From NCBI GenBank assembly GCA_028820935.1, contig JAPPHZ010000030.1, forward strand, positions 62,001-126,000: 64,000 bases of DNA. The letters are read 5' to 3'. This DNA is from a bacterium. Its GTDB lineage: Bacteria; Actinomycetota; Acidimicrobiia; Spongiisociales; Spongiisociaceae. The notes below the pieces were generated by a model that searched no databases, was not told the DNA's origin, and saw only the letters and a list, made by a program, of their open reading frames with translations. Shown here piece after piece: positions 45,237 to 53,620 of this stretch; position 1 is the first letter of the stretch, and each line of letters starts with the position of its first letter. The translations under genes and the position numbers were made by a program.

Positions 45237-45923
45237 TCAGTCCGGCGGGAGGGACTTCGGCTCGAACGGGCACAGCCTGGCGAGCTCGCACTCCCAGCAC
45301 CGGGGCTTGCGAGCGCTGCAGACGTCCCTGCCGAACTGGATGATCCGCATCGAGAGATGCTGCCACTCGTGCTTCGGCACGAGGGCCTTGAGGTCCTGCT
45401 CGATCCTGGTGGGGTCGTCCTCGGTCGTGAGCGAGAGCCGGTTGGTGATCCTCCGGACATGGGTGTCCACCGCGATGGCCGGTTGGCCGAACGCCTCCGC
45501 CAGCACCACCGAAGCGGTCTTGCGCCCCACACCCTTCAGCGTCACCAACTCGGCCATCTCATCGGGAACGACTCCGTCATACCGCTCCACCAGGTCCTGT
45601 GACAGGGCGATGATCGAGCGGGTCTTCTGCCGGTAGAAGCCGGTGGAGAAGATCACCCTCTCGACCTCTTCGGGGTCGGCGGCGGCCAGGTCGTCGGGGG
45701 TCGGCCAGCGGGCGAACAGGTCCGGGGTGGCCCGGTTGACGTTCTCATCGGTGGTCTGCGCGGATATGACCGTCGAAACCAGCAGCTCGAAGGGGTTGGT
45801 GTAGGCGAGAGCCGTGCTGATCTCCGGATATCGGGAGGCGAGCCGGTTGACGATACGCCGGGCGTAGCCCCGTTGCCTTGCGGTCGGGACGGTCCCGTCC
45901 GCCCGTGCCTCACCTTTTGCCAT
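45237..45923 (-). CDS. nth: Endonuclease III (DNA glycosylase/AP lyase)
   Basis: 228 aa base-excision repair enzyme for oxidised pyrimidines. The helix-hairpin-helix LKGVGRKTASVVL carries catalytic Lys135, and AVDTHVRRITNRL carries Asp153. The 4Fe-4S cluster loop is Cys202-x6-Cys209-x2-Cys212-x5-Cys218. ISAQTTDENVNR is the family helix. Divergent from the MATE gene over 81 bases. The ATG at 45923 gives a ~17-residue leader as in many actinobacterial Nth proteins. Confidence 0.96.
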   Translation of the reverse strand: MAKGEARADGTVPTARQRGYARRIVNRLASRYPEISTALAYTNPFELLVSTVISAQTTDENVNRATPDLFARWPTPDDLAAADPEEVERVIFSTGFYRQKTRSIIALSQDLVERYDGVVPDEMAELVTLKGVGRKTASVVLAEAFGQPAIAVDTHVRRITNRLSLTTEDDPTRIEQDLKALVPKHEWQHLSMRIIQFGRDVCSARKPRCWECELARLCPFEPKSLPPD

Positions 45924-46004
45924 AGTCTTCGCAGGTTAGATGTACGTCCGGACCCCGCAGGCGCGCCGACGGCGGTCGACGGCATAAGCTTCCGGGGCTC
46001 CATC

Positions 46005-47285
46005 ATGTTCCGGATAACCGAAGACGACCGCACCATCGCCCGCCTGGCTGTACCTGCTCTGGGCGCGCTGGCGGCCGAGCCGCTGGTGGCTCTGGTCGAC
46101 ACCGCCTTCGTGGGGCGGCTCGGCGAGGATCCTCTGGCGGCGATGGGGGTGGTGACCGGCATTCTCGGCCTGGCGTTCTTCGTCTTCATCGCTCTGGCCT
46201 ATGCCGGAACCCCGCTCATCGCCCGGGCGATCGGGATCGGCGACCACGACCGGGCGGCGCAGTTGGCCGGCCAGTCGCTGTTAGTGGCCGCGGTGCTGGG
46301 GGCTGCCGGCCTGATCCTGCTCGAGGGGGCCGCCCCCCAGCTGGTCGGCCTGATGGGCGCCGGGCCGGATGTGGCGCCGCATGCGGTCTCCTACCTGCGG
46401 ATCCGCGGCCTCGGCCTGCCTGCTCTCCTCATGATCTCCGTCGGACACTCGGTGTACCGGGGGGTGGGCGACACCCGGACCCCGATGTTCATCAGCATCG
46501 GCCTGAGCCTCGTCAACCTGGTTCTCGATCCCCTGTTCATCTTCGGATTCGGATGGGGACTTCCCGGCGCCGGGTTCGCCTCGGTGATCGCCCAGACAGC
46601 GGGCGGCGGCGCCTTCCTGTTCTTCTTCGTGACCGGGCACACCGGGCTGGTCCTGCGCCGGGTCCGGCCCCGGTGGGCGGACCTGAGGGAACTGGTCGGC
46701 GCCGCGTCGGCCCTCTTCGTGCGGACTTCGGCGATCGTGGCCGCACTCACCGTCGCGGTGGCGGTCGCCGCTCGCCTGGGCGACGCCGAGGTGGCCGCCC
46801 ACCAGGTGGCGGCGCAGGTGTGGATCTTCCTGAGCCTCGTGGTCGATGCGGTAGCGATCGCCGCCCAGAACCTGGTGGCGGGCCATCTCGCCACCGACCG
46901 GGCGGCCGCCCGCCGCTTCTCCCAGCGGATGCTCTTCTGGGGACTGTGCTGGGGAGTGCTCCTGGCGGTGGCTTTCTGGTTCGTGCGCAACGACCTGCCC
47001 GGGTGGTTCACCACCGATCCGGCGGTGGCTGCGCTCGTAGTCATCCTGATGCCGTTCGTCGCGCTGAGCCAGCCCCTCAACGGCCTGATCTTCGTGCTGG
47101 ACGGGATCATGATCGGTGCCACCGACTTCGCGTACATGGCCAAGGCGATGGTCTTCGCCGCGGTGGTGGCGTGCTCGCTGATGGTCATGGCGGATTCGAT
47201 CAGCGCCGTCTGGTGGGCGCTGCTCACCATGAACGCCCTCCGCCTGGCAACCCTGTACCGGCGCTACCGGGTGGTGGTCATGTGA
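46005..47285 (+). CDS. MATE-family multidrug/Na+ antiporter
   Basis: 426 aa with about 12 hydrophobic segments in two homologous halves (MatE domains): VPALGALAAEPLVALVDTAFVGRLG at the start of half 1, and a repeated organisation from about residue 225. DinF subgroup-like. It exports cationic or metabolic compounds using H+ or Na+. ATG 46005 is chosen, as it gives the usual N-terminus; the open frame upstream to 45873 lies opposite nth. The last 22 bases overlap the convergent MFS gene. Confidence 0.9.
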   Translation: MFRITEDDRTIARLAVPALGALAAEPLVALVDTAFVGRLGEDPLAAMGVVTGILGLAFFVFIALAYAGTPLIARAIGIGDHDRAAQLAGQSLLVAAVLGAAGLILLEGAAPQLVGLMGAGPDVAPHAVSYLRIRGLGLPALLMISVGHSVYRGVGDTRTPMFISIGLSLVNLVLDPLFIFGFGWGLPGAGFASVIAQTAGGGAFLFFFVTGHTGLVLRRVRPRWADLRELVGAASALFVRTSAIVAALTVAVAVAARLGDAEVAAHQVAAQVWIFLSLVVDAVAIAAQNLVAGHLATDRAAARRFSQRMLFWGLCWGVLLAVAFWFVRNDLPGWFTTDPAVAALVVILMPFVALSQPLNGLIFVLDGIMIGATDFAYMAKAMVFAAVVACSLMVMADSISAVWWALLTMNALRLATLYRRYRVVVM

Positions 47286-48565
47286 CTCATGTCGTCGCCC
47301 AACGTCTCGGGGATGACGAGTTGGGCGAGCATGGCTACCACCACCCCCGCGCCCAGCGCGGTCACGGTCAGCGGCAAGCCCCAGAGTTCGATCGTGGTGC
47401 CGGCGATGGTCAGGCCGATAATCGACCCGAGCACGGCCACCGTATGCAGCCACTGGGTGGCGGTGGCCCTGATGGCCGTGGGGAACAGCTCGGTCCGCTG
47501 GGCGGCGCTCACGGGCAGGGCGGCCGAGCTACCGAAGGCCGACAGCGTGGCGGCCACGATGAGCAGGTCCCGGCTCGACGTCCAGTAGAAGCCGATCCCG
47601 CCCGCCAGCCCCACGACCAGCGAGAGGAGAATGGCCGGCTTGCGTCCCAGAGTGTCGCCCATGCGCCCACCGAGGAAGAAGCCGGTTCCTCCCAGCGTGC
47701 CTCCGATCAGCAGGATGCGCGCCGCCTCGGAGGAGGTCAGGCCCAGACCGTTGACGAGGCGTTCGAGAGCGAAGGTGACCGCCACCACCGAGAAGGCGCT
47801 TAACGAGAGGCTGTAGATGCCGGCCAGCCAGAAACGTCCGGAGAAGCGACCGAACAGGGGTGGGAACACGCTGCCACCGCCGGTGTCGAACTGGAACACC
47901 CTGCTCTCCTCGACCCTCACCCTCAACCAGAGGTAGATGGGAAGGCCGGCCACCGACGCCGCGAACAGGAGGCGCCAACCGGCCTCGCTGGTCTGGGCGA
48001 TCGGAAGGGCGAGGAGCCCCGCTCCGGAGCCGAGCGCCACGGCGGTGGAGTAGAGGCTGATCGCCCAGGCCCGGTTGTTCCAGTTGACCCGCTCGGCCAG
48101 CAGGACCGTAGCGAGCATCGCCATCGCTGCCGAACCCATGCGGGCGGCCACTTGCAGGGCGGTGTACACGGTGGGGGAGAAGGCCGCCGCCGTGGCGCCG
48201 GTGGCCAACATGAGCATCAGGTACGCCGCCAGGAAGGGTCCTCGACGTCCCCAGCGGTCGCCGAACACCGCGTACACGACGGCTACAAGGGAACCGATGC
48301 GGGCGACGGCGAACAGGTAGCTCATGTCGGCCTTGGACAGGTCGAACGCGAGCCGGACGAACGGGAGGGTGTTGACGGCCTGGGTCTGGACGTATCCCTG
48401 GAACAGGCCGGCCAGGTACATCAGGCCCAGCAGCCGCCAGTCATCCCGGCGGTATCCGGAGGCCGGACCGAACATGCGCAACAGGGCGCTCAAGGCATCG
48501 ATCCCGCGGTCGGCCGCACGATGGACGTATTGGGGCGATGGTTCGGGCCCGTAGCGGCGAGCCAA
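47264..48565 (-). CDS. MFS transporter (sugar-phosphate/metabolite type)
   Basis: 433 aa with 12 predicted helices. Motif A is GDRWGRRGPF (about 103-112), with the second-half copy GGRMGDTLGRKPAILLSLVVG. A central loop sits near residues 215-240. General MFS; the substrate cannot be named. TTG 48565 gives a ~45-residue hydrophilic leader with no ribosome site. ATG 48475 (MFGPASGYRRDDWRLLG) is a credible alternative closer to TM1. The 3' end overlaps the MATE gene by 22 bases tail to tail. Confidence 0.85.
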   Translation of the reverse strand: MARRYGPEPSPQYVHRAADRGIDALSALLRMFGPASGYRRDDWRLLGLMYLAGLFQGYVQTQAVNTLPFVRLAFDLSKADMSYLFAVARIGSLVAVVYAVFGDRWGRRGPFLAAYLMLMLATGATAAAFSPTVYTALQVAARMGSAAMAMLATVLLAERVNWNNRAWAISLYSTAVALGSGAGLLALPIAQTSEAGWRLLFAASVAGLPIYLWLRVRVEESRVFQFDTGGGSVFPPLFGRFSGRFWLAGIYSLSLSAFSVVAVTFALERLVNGLGLTSSEAARILLIGGTLGGTGFFLGGRMGDTLGRKPAILLSLVVGLAGGIGFYWTSSRDLLIVAATLSAFGSSAALPVSAAQRTELFPTAIRATATQWLHTVAVLGSIIGLTIAGTTIELWGLPLTVTALGAGVVVAMLAQLVIPETLGDDMSHMTTTR

Positions 48566-48628
48566 CCCGGTGTCACAGGGACCATCCCGACCAGGATACC
48601 CCGTAATCCCGCTCCATCTCTCTCCCGG

Positions 48629-49168
48629 CTATCGCCGTGGCGGGCCCACTCGCCTCACGTAGGCGATCGAGCCGAGGAGGCGGTCCTCGGGTATGTCGTA
48701 GTAGGTGCGGAGAACGGACTCGGAGTCGCCGGCCGGCCGGTAGCCGTGCTTCTCCAGGACGCCGCGGGCCTTGTAGTTGGCCTGGTAGGTGCCGGCCACG
48801 ATCATCCTGGTGGAGCCGGGCGCAGACGCCTCGACATGGCGGATGAGGGCGCCGGCGACACCGCTTCGCTGGTGCTCGGGAAGGACGTACAGGTGGCGAA
48901 GGAGCACCACGTCCCCGATGGGCTCGCTACCCGTGACCCCCACCAGGCCATGGTCCGAGAAGGCGCCCCACCATGTCATCCGCTCCGCCTCGGCATCCCA
49001 GCCGGACTCGTCCATCTCCGGACCCTGCAGCTCCTCGGGCGGAAGGAACTCGCGGTACCAACCGGCCGCGGTGTTGATCACCCCGACCGCCGCCTTGCGT
49101 TCCCCGGATCGCAGCTCGCGGATTGCCGGGCCGGTGTCTGCGGGCGATGGCAGGTCGGGCGGGTTCAA
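48629..49168 (-). CDS. GNAT-family N-acetyltransferase
   Basis: 179 aa. The acetyl-CoA-binding motif A is LRHLYVLPEHQRSGVAGALIRHVEA (about 91-115), with the Q/RxxGxG/A pattern slightly varied (QRSGVAGA), followed by NYKARGVLEKHGYRPAGDSE, which is motif B. The start is ATG at 49168 on the minus strand. The substrate is unknown. Stands alone between the MFS gene (64 bases away) and the divergent GAPDH-like gene. Confidence 0.88.
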   Translation of the reverse strand: MNPPDLPSPADTGPAIRELRSGERKAAVGVINTAAGWYREFLPPEELQGPEMDESGWDAEAERMTWWGAFSDHGLVGVTGSEPIGDVVLLRHLYVLPEHQRSGVAGALIRHVEASAPGSTRMIVAGTYQANYKARGVLEKHGYRPAGDSESVLRTYYDIPEDRLLGSIAYVRRVGPPRR

Positions 49169-49374
49169 CGGAAGCTCCCAGGACGGATGGGTACTGCGGG
49201 ACCGGCCATACCGATCCGCTCAGAGGTGAAAGGTACACGCTGCCGGCCCTGCGCATGCCTCCCGTCGAAAGGAGGCGGACGGCCGGGGACTCCGCCCCGT
49301 CCCGGTCGTGCGATCCGGCTGCCGGCCGCCTACTATGAGATCCCGTCGGATATAGCCGGGAGGCGGAGTTCTGA

Positions 49375-50433
49375 ATGGCCAGGATCGTGCATATCGTTGG
49401 AACGGGGACCATCGGGGAACCCTTGATCGGTCTCATGGCCGACAACCAGGAAGCATTCGGCATCGACGAGGTGACGTTCCACAAGCGAACGCCCCTGCTG
49501 CGTGAGCGGGGCAAGGTGAACGATCTGGTGAGCCGGGGCGCTCATCTCTCGGTCGACCGGGATCGGTGGTCCGGCTTCGAGGAGCTGGGTCACGCTCCCA
49601 AGCTGGAGGCCTGGGAAGCCATCGAGCGGGCCACGGTGGTGGTCGACTGCACCCCGGCGGGCAACGAGAACAAGGACAAGTACTACGGGAAGGCCTCCGG
49701 CGTCCGCGGTTTCCTCGCCCAGGGTTCGGAGTTCGGCTTCGGCAAGATGTACGCCCGGGGCATCAACGATCAGGCTCTCGACCGGGAGGAGGACCGGTTC
49801 CTCCACATCGTGTCATGCAACACGCACAACATCGCGGTTCTGCTCAAGACGCTCGGATTCGACGCCGACGGGACCAACCACATAGTCGAGGGGTCCTTCC
49901 TCTGTATCCGGCGGGCCAATGACATCAGCCAGGCAGGCGGGTTCATCCCGTCTCCGGAGGTAGGGACCCATTCCAAGGGGAGATTCGGCACCCACCACGC
50001 GCGGGATGCCCACCACCTCTTCCGGACCATCGGAGAGGACCTCGACCTGTTCTCGTCGGCGATCAAGGTCAACAGCCAGTACATGCACGCCCTGCACTTC
50101 GAGATCGTGCTGGATCGGGAGATCACCGTTGAGGAGGCCCAGGAGCGCCTCATGGAGAACCCGAGGGTTGCGGTCACCTACAAGCGTTCGGCCGGCGAGA
50201 TCTTCTCCTTCGGGCGGGATCACGGCTACTACGGGCGCATACTCAGCCAGACGGTGGTTCCGGTCGAGACGCTGGCGGTGCGGGGAGGCAACCGCATCGT
50301 CGGGTTCTGCTTCACGCCCCAGGACGGCAACCCGATGCTGTCCACCGTGGCCGCGACCCTGTGGTACCTGCATCCGGGCGGCTTCGGCGATCGCCTCGAA
50401 GTGCTGGCTCGCTTTGTCTTCCAAGAGGTCTGA
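49375..50433 (+). CDS. Archaeal-type (type II) glyceraldehyde-3-phosphate dehydrogenase homologue
   Basis: 352 aa. It follows the type II GAPDH layout rather than the bacterial GapA one. Rossmann start HIVGTGTIGEP, VVDCTPAGNENKDKYY (89-104), GSEFGFG, and catalytic SCNTHN with Cys148. His-rich GTHHARDAHHLF follows, then QYMHALHFEIVLDREITVEEAQERLMENPRVAV, which aligns with the archaeal C-terminal domain. The expected reaction is phosphorylating oxidation of glyceraldehyde-3-phosphate with NAD(P), but SCNTH replaces the usual SCNTT, so a different aldehyde is possible. The ribosome site GGGAGGCGGAG is strong; TACTAT at ~49332 may be the -10. MITE-like copy B starts ten bases after its stop. Confidence 0.8.
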   Translation: MARIVHIVGTGTIGEPLIGLMADNQEAFGIDEVTFHKRTPLLRERGKVNDLVSRGAHLSVDRDRWSGFEELGHAPKLEAWEAIERATVVVDCTPAGNENKDKYYGKASGVRGFLAQGSEFGFGKMYARGINDQALDREEDRFLHIVSCNTHNIAVLLKTLGFDADGTNHIVEGSFLCIRRANDISQAGGFIPSPEVGTHSKGRFGTHHARDAHHLFRTIGEDLDLFSSAIKVNSQYMHALHFEIVLDREITVEEAQERLMENPRVAVTYKRSAGEIFSFGRDHGYYGRILSQTVVPVETLAVRGGNRIVGFCFTPQDGNPMLSTVAATLWYLHPGGFGDRLEVLARFVFQEV

Positions 50434-50442
50434 CCTGTTCCC

Positions 50443-50644
50443 AGCCCTGATTCTTCCTGTCTCCGACACACCGGCGCTTTCAGGCCACTTCAAACTGAGC
50501 TTCGCAGGCGGCCTGCATAACCTGGCGGATTCGTGTCGCGCCTAGACCCGAACGGAGCAACCAATAGTCATAGTCCCAGGCCAGGGGCCCGAGGCTCCTA
50601 GTCTCCTCACCCGCTCAGACCCCCACCATGAAGAATTGGGGCTA
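50443..50644 (+). mobile_element. MITE-like element, copy B (about 201 bp, imperfect TIRs)
   Basis: Ends AGCCCTGATTCTTCCTG (50443-50459) and CATGAAGAATTGGGGCTA (50627-50644). The reverse complement of the right end, TAGCCCCAATTCTTCATG, pairs with the left end over 17 bp with three mismatches. It is homologous to copy A along its whole length but diverged in the middle. No coding capacity. It fills the gap between the GAPDH-like and VanW genes. Confidence 0.7.
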
Positions 50645-50679
50645 GCTCCCGGCGCCGTGCCCGCGGGCGACCGGTAAGG

Positions 50680-52209
50680 ATGAGGCGAACCCCGGTCTTG
50701 GTCGCCGGCCTGTTGCTGGCACTGACCTCCATGCTCGTGTATCCGGCGGCGGCCGGAACGACGGCGCCACCGAGCGTCGCCGCGGCGGACCGCCCGTTCG
50801 CGGATGTCCCGCCGGGTGGTCCCGACGCCGCCATGATCGATGCGCTCGACGCGCTCGGAATCCTGGGTGGAACCGAGTGCGGACCCCGGCGCTTCTGTCC
50901 CGACGAGCAGATCGAGCGATGGGTCATGGCCGTCTGGCTGGTGAGGGCGGTCGACCACATGGACGAACCCGGTCCTCTGGCAGGCCGTTTCACCGACGTT
51001 GACCGGGAGGCGTGGTGGTCGGGTTACCCGGAGCGGCTCGCCGAGTTGGGGATCACTCAAGGATGCGGTCTGATCCCGCCGCGCTTCTGCCCTTCCGGCC
51101 CGGTAACGAGGGGGGAGATGGCCACCTTCCTCACCAGGGCGTTCGGTCTGGGACCTGCCGAGGAGGTGGGCTTCATCGACCTGGCCGGGACGGTGCATTC
51201 CCCGAACATCGACTCGGCGGTGGCGGCCGGGCTGGTGACCGCCTGTTCCGAGGACGGGCTCCGCTTCTGTTCCGGCCAACCGGTCACCCGGGTCGAGATG
51301 GTCACCGTCCTGGCCAGGGCGTTCGACCTGGCGCCTCCCGCAATCTACGAGGAGGTGGCGGAGGAGCATGGGATCCTCCACCTGATATCCGGGTACACCA
51401 TCCATCACGACTGTTGCGAGTCCCGGGTTGCCAACCTAGAACTCTTCTCCGACACCGTGACCGGGGTGGTGGTGGACGCTGGCGAACGGCTCAGCCTCAA
51501 CAGGCTGGTAGGGCGGCGGACCGCCGCGAAGGGTTACGTGCCGGCGGATACCTGGGTGGGTGACCGGGTGTCCGACTCGGTCGGCGGGGGAATCAGCCAG
51601 TACGCGGCGACCATGTACAACGCCATTTTCTGGGGAGGCTTCATCGGTAGCTACTCCCGGGCTCACAGCGTGTACTTCCCGCGCTACCCGCCCGGTATCG
51701 AGGGAACCCTCTACTACCCCTACATCGACCTGGTGTTCCGGAACGACACCGGGAGCCCGGTCCTGGTGGTGAGCGACTACACGGACACCTCCCTGACGGT
51801 GAAACTGTACGGGGACAACGACGGCAGGGCGGTGATGGGGGAGTGGAAGGACGGTTGGCACACCCTGGACGTGGTGACGCAAGGCGGTCCGGACGCCCGC
51901 GTGGTTACCGGCCAGGTCTCCCGTCCCTACGGCTACGTCGACCCGCCCTCGACCAGATATATCTCCAACCCGGATCTGCGGATCGGTGAGTCGATCGTGA
52001 TCGAGCCGGCTCGAAAAGGCTGGACTGTGCGCGTCGACCGGACCGTGACCGTCAATGGCCGGGATAGGGATCAGTCGTGGTGGGTCAGTTACAGACCGGT
52101 CCGCGCCATTATCGAGGCCCATCCCTGCGTGATCAGCAACACTTGTCCCCCCGTGGAGCAACCGGCCGAGGAGGAGGAGAACGGAGAGGCGGGCCCGCAA
52201 CCGTTCTGA
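50680..52209 (+). CDS. Exported SLH-repeat and VanW-domain protein
   Basis: 509 aa. Signal peptide at ~1-25. Three SLH-like repeats (about 38-95, 103-160, 165-222), each with a Cys pair in its conserved loop: CGPRRFCPDEQIER, CGLIPPRFCPSGPVTR and CSEDGLRFCSGQPVTR, probably disulphides. Such repeats bind cell-wall polymers. From ~245 to ~400 is a VanW/G5-type domain (VANLELFSDTVTGVVVDAGERLSLNRLVGRR, VGGGISQYAATMYNAIFWGG, YYPYIDLVFRNDT). VanW proteins are linked to envelope functions and vancomycin clusters, but the activity is unknown. The acidic C-terminal tail is short. The start codon lies 36 bases after the MITE-like element, so its promoter may lie in or near the element. Confidence 0.88.
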   Translation: MRRTPVLVAGLLLALTSMLVYPAAAGTTAPPSVAAADRPFADVPPGGPDAAMIDALDALGILGGTECGPRRFCPDEQIERWVMAVWLVRAVDHMDEPGPLAGRFTDVDREAWWSGYPERLAELGITQGCGLIPPRFCPSGPVTRGEMATFLTRAFGLGPAEEVGFIDLAGTVHSPNIDSAVAAGLVTACSEDGLRFCSGQPVTRVEMVTVLARAFDLAPPAIYEEVAEEHGILHLISGYTIHHDCCESRVANLELFSDTVTGVVVDAGERLSLNRLVGRRTAAKGYVPADTWVGDRVSDSVGGGISQYAATMYNAIFWGGFIGSYSRAHSVYFPRYPPGIEGTLYYPYIDLVFRNDTGSPVLVVSDYTDTSLTVKLYGDNDGRAVMGEWKDGWHTLDVVTQGGPDARVVTGQVSRPYGYVDPPSTRYISNPDLRIGESIVIEPARKGWTVRVDRTVTVNGRDRDQSWWVSYRPVRAIIEAHPCVISNTCPPVEQPAEEEENGEAGPQPF

Positions 52210-52252
52210 GCGGCCGCGGGGCAATCCAGCCACCCTCCTAGACTTCCCGCCC

Positions 52253-53620
52253 GTGAGGTCGAGTACCAGCCCCAGCATCCACATAACCACCCTTGGCTGC
52301 TCCAAGAACCAGGTCGATTCCGACAAGGTCTCCGCCATGCTCCACCAAGCCGGCTACCGCTCTGCCGGGTCTCCCGAGGAGGCGGATGTGGTGATGGTCA
52401 ACACCTGCGCGTTCATCGAGGCTGCCAGAGCCGAGTCGGTCGAGACCATCCTCGATCTGGAGGACGCCCGGGCAGAAGGCGCCCGGCTGGTGGTGATGGG
52501 CTGCATGGCGCAACGCTTCGGAACCGAGCTGGAGGAGGCGCTGACCGGGGTCGATGCGGTGGTCGGCCTGGACCGCTACGGCGAGCTGGTGGGCATGCTC
52601 GACTCGATGACCGATTGGTCGCCGGTCCGGATAGGTCCACGGCGCTCACCGATGGACATCCTCGATCTGGCGCACCGGCCCACCCCGGTCTTCCCCTACG
52701 CGTACGTGAAGGTCGCCGAAGGATGCGACAAGACCTGCGCCTTCTGCGCCATACCGCTCATACGGGGCCCCCAACGCTCCCGGCGTCCCACCTCTATCAG
52801 GGACGAGATCGGTGGGCTGTGCCGGGCGGGTGTGTCGGAGATCGTCCTGGTCGCCCAGGATCTGGCCGCCTACGGGCGTGACATCGGGGTGGCGACCCGT
52901 GACACCATCGTCGACCTGCTCCGGTTCGTCTCCGATGTCGATGAGCTGGTCCGGATCCGCCTGCTCTACCTGTACCCCACCGAGATCCGACCTCCCCTGA
53001 TCGAGGAGATGGTCACCAACCCCAGGCTGGCGCCCTACTTCGACCTCAGCCTCCAGCACGCGTCCCGCCGGCTCCTCCGGTCGATGCGCCGTCCCGGGAG
53101 CACCGCCAGCCACCTGCGTCTCATCACCCGGATCCGGGATGCGGATCCGGATGCTGCGCTGAGGTCCTCGTTCGTCGTCGGCTACCCGGGCGAGACCGAT
53201 GAGGATGTGGACGAGCTGATCGACTTCCTGGGCGAGGCCGAACTCGACTGGGCCGGATTCTTCCCCTACTCGCCCGAGGCGGGCACGGCGGCCGTCGACC
53301 TGCCGGGACGGATCGATCCGGACGAGGTCACCGACCGGGTGCGGGAGCTGAGCCGGGTCCAGGAGGGGATCACGGCCCGGCGCAACGCCGAGCAGGTGGG
53401 GAGGCGGCATAAGGTGCTGGTGGACCAGGTGGAGGACGGAGTGCCCGTGGGGCGTTCCTACCGGGAGGCGCCTGATATCGACGGGATGATCTGCCTGGAC
53501 TACGGAAGCCCCGGCGAGTGGCTGGAGGTCGAGATAACCGGCAGCTACGAGACCGACCTCACCGGTGAGGTCCGCTCCCGGGCCATCGAGGATCCGGTCG
53601 GGTCGGGGAGGGCGAAGTGA
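52253..53620 (+). CDS. rimO: Ribosomal protein S12 methylthiotransferase
   Basis: 455 aa radical-SAM enzyme that adds a methylthio group to an Asp of ribosomal protein S12. The UPF0004 domain has Cys16 (TLGCSKNQVDSD), Cys52 (VNTCAFI) and Cys84 (MGCMAQR). The radical-SAM triad is Cys158/Cys162/Cys165 (EGCDKTCAFCAIP), and the C-terminal TRAM domain ends the protein. The IP LIRGPQRSR motif and SKNQVDSD separate it from MiaB. GTG start; the stop overlaps the cinA start. rimO-cinA-recA clustering is typical of actinobacteria. Confidence 0.96.
   Translation: MRSSTSPSIHITTLGCSKNQVDSDKVSAMLHQAGYRSAGSPEEADVVMVNTCAFIEAARAESVETILDLEDARAEGARLVVMGCMAQRFGTELEEALTGVDAVVGLDRYGELVGMLDSMTDWSPVRIGPRRSPMDILDLAHRPTPVFPYAYVKVAEGCDKTCAFCAIPLIRGPQRSRRPTSIRDEIGGLCRAGVSEIVLVAQDLAAYGRDIGVATRDTIVDLLRFVSDVDELVRIRLLYLYPTEIRPPLIEEMVTNPRLAPYFDLSLQHASRRLLRSMRRPGSTASHLRLITRIRDADPDAALRSSFVVGYPGETDEDVDELIDFLGEAELDWAGFFPYSPEAGTAAVDLPGRIDPDEVTDRVRELSRVQEGITARRNAEQVGRRHKVLVDQVEDGVPVGRSYREAPDIDGMICLDYGSPGEWLEVEITGSYETDLTGEVRSRAIEDPVGSGRAK

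Noticed and set aside
48566-48585. GTGTCACAG near 48574 as another damage-type promoter
   Set aside because: No TAnnnT hexamer at eight bases and no start codon downstream on that strand.
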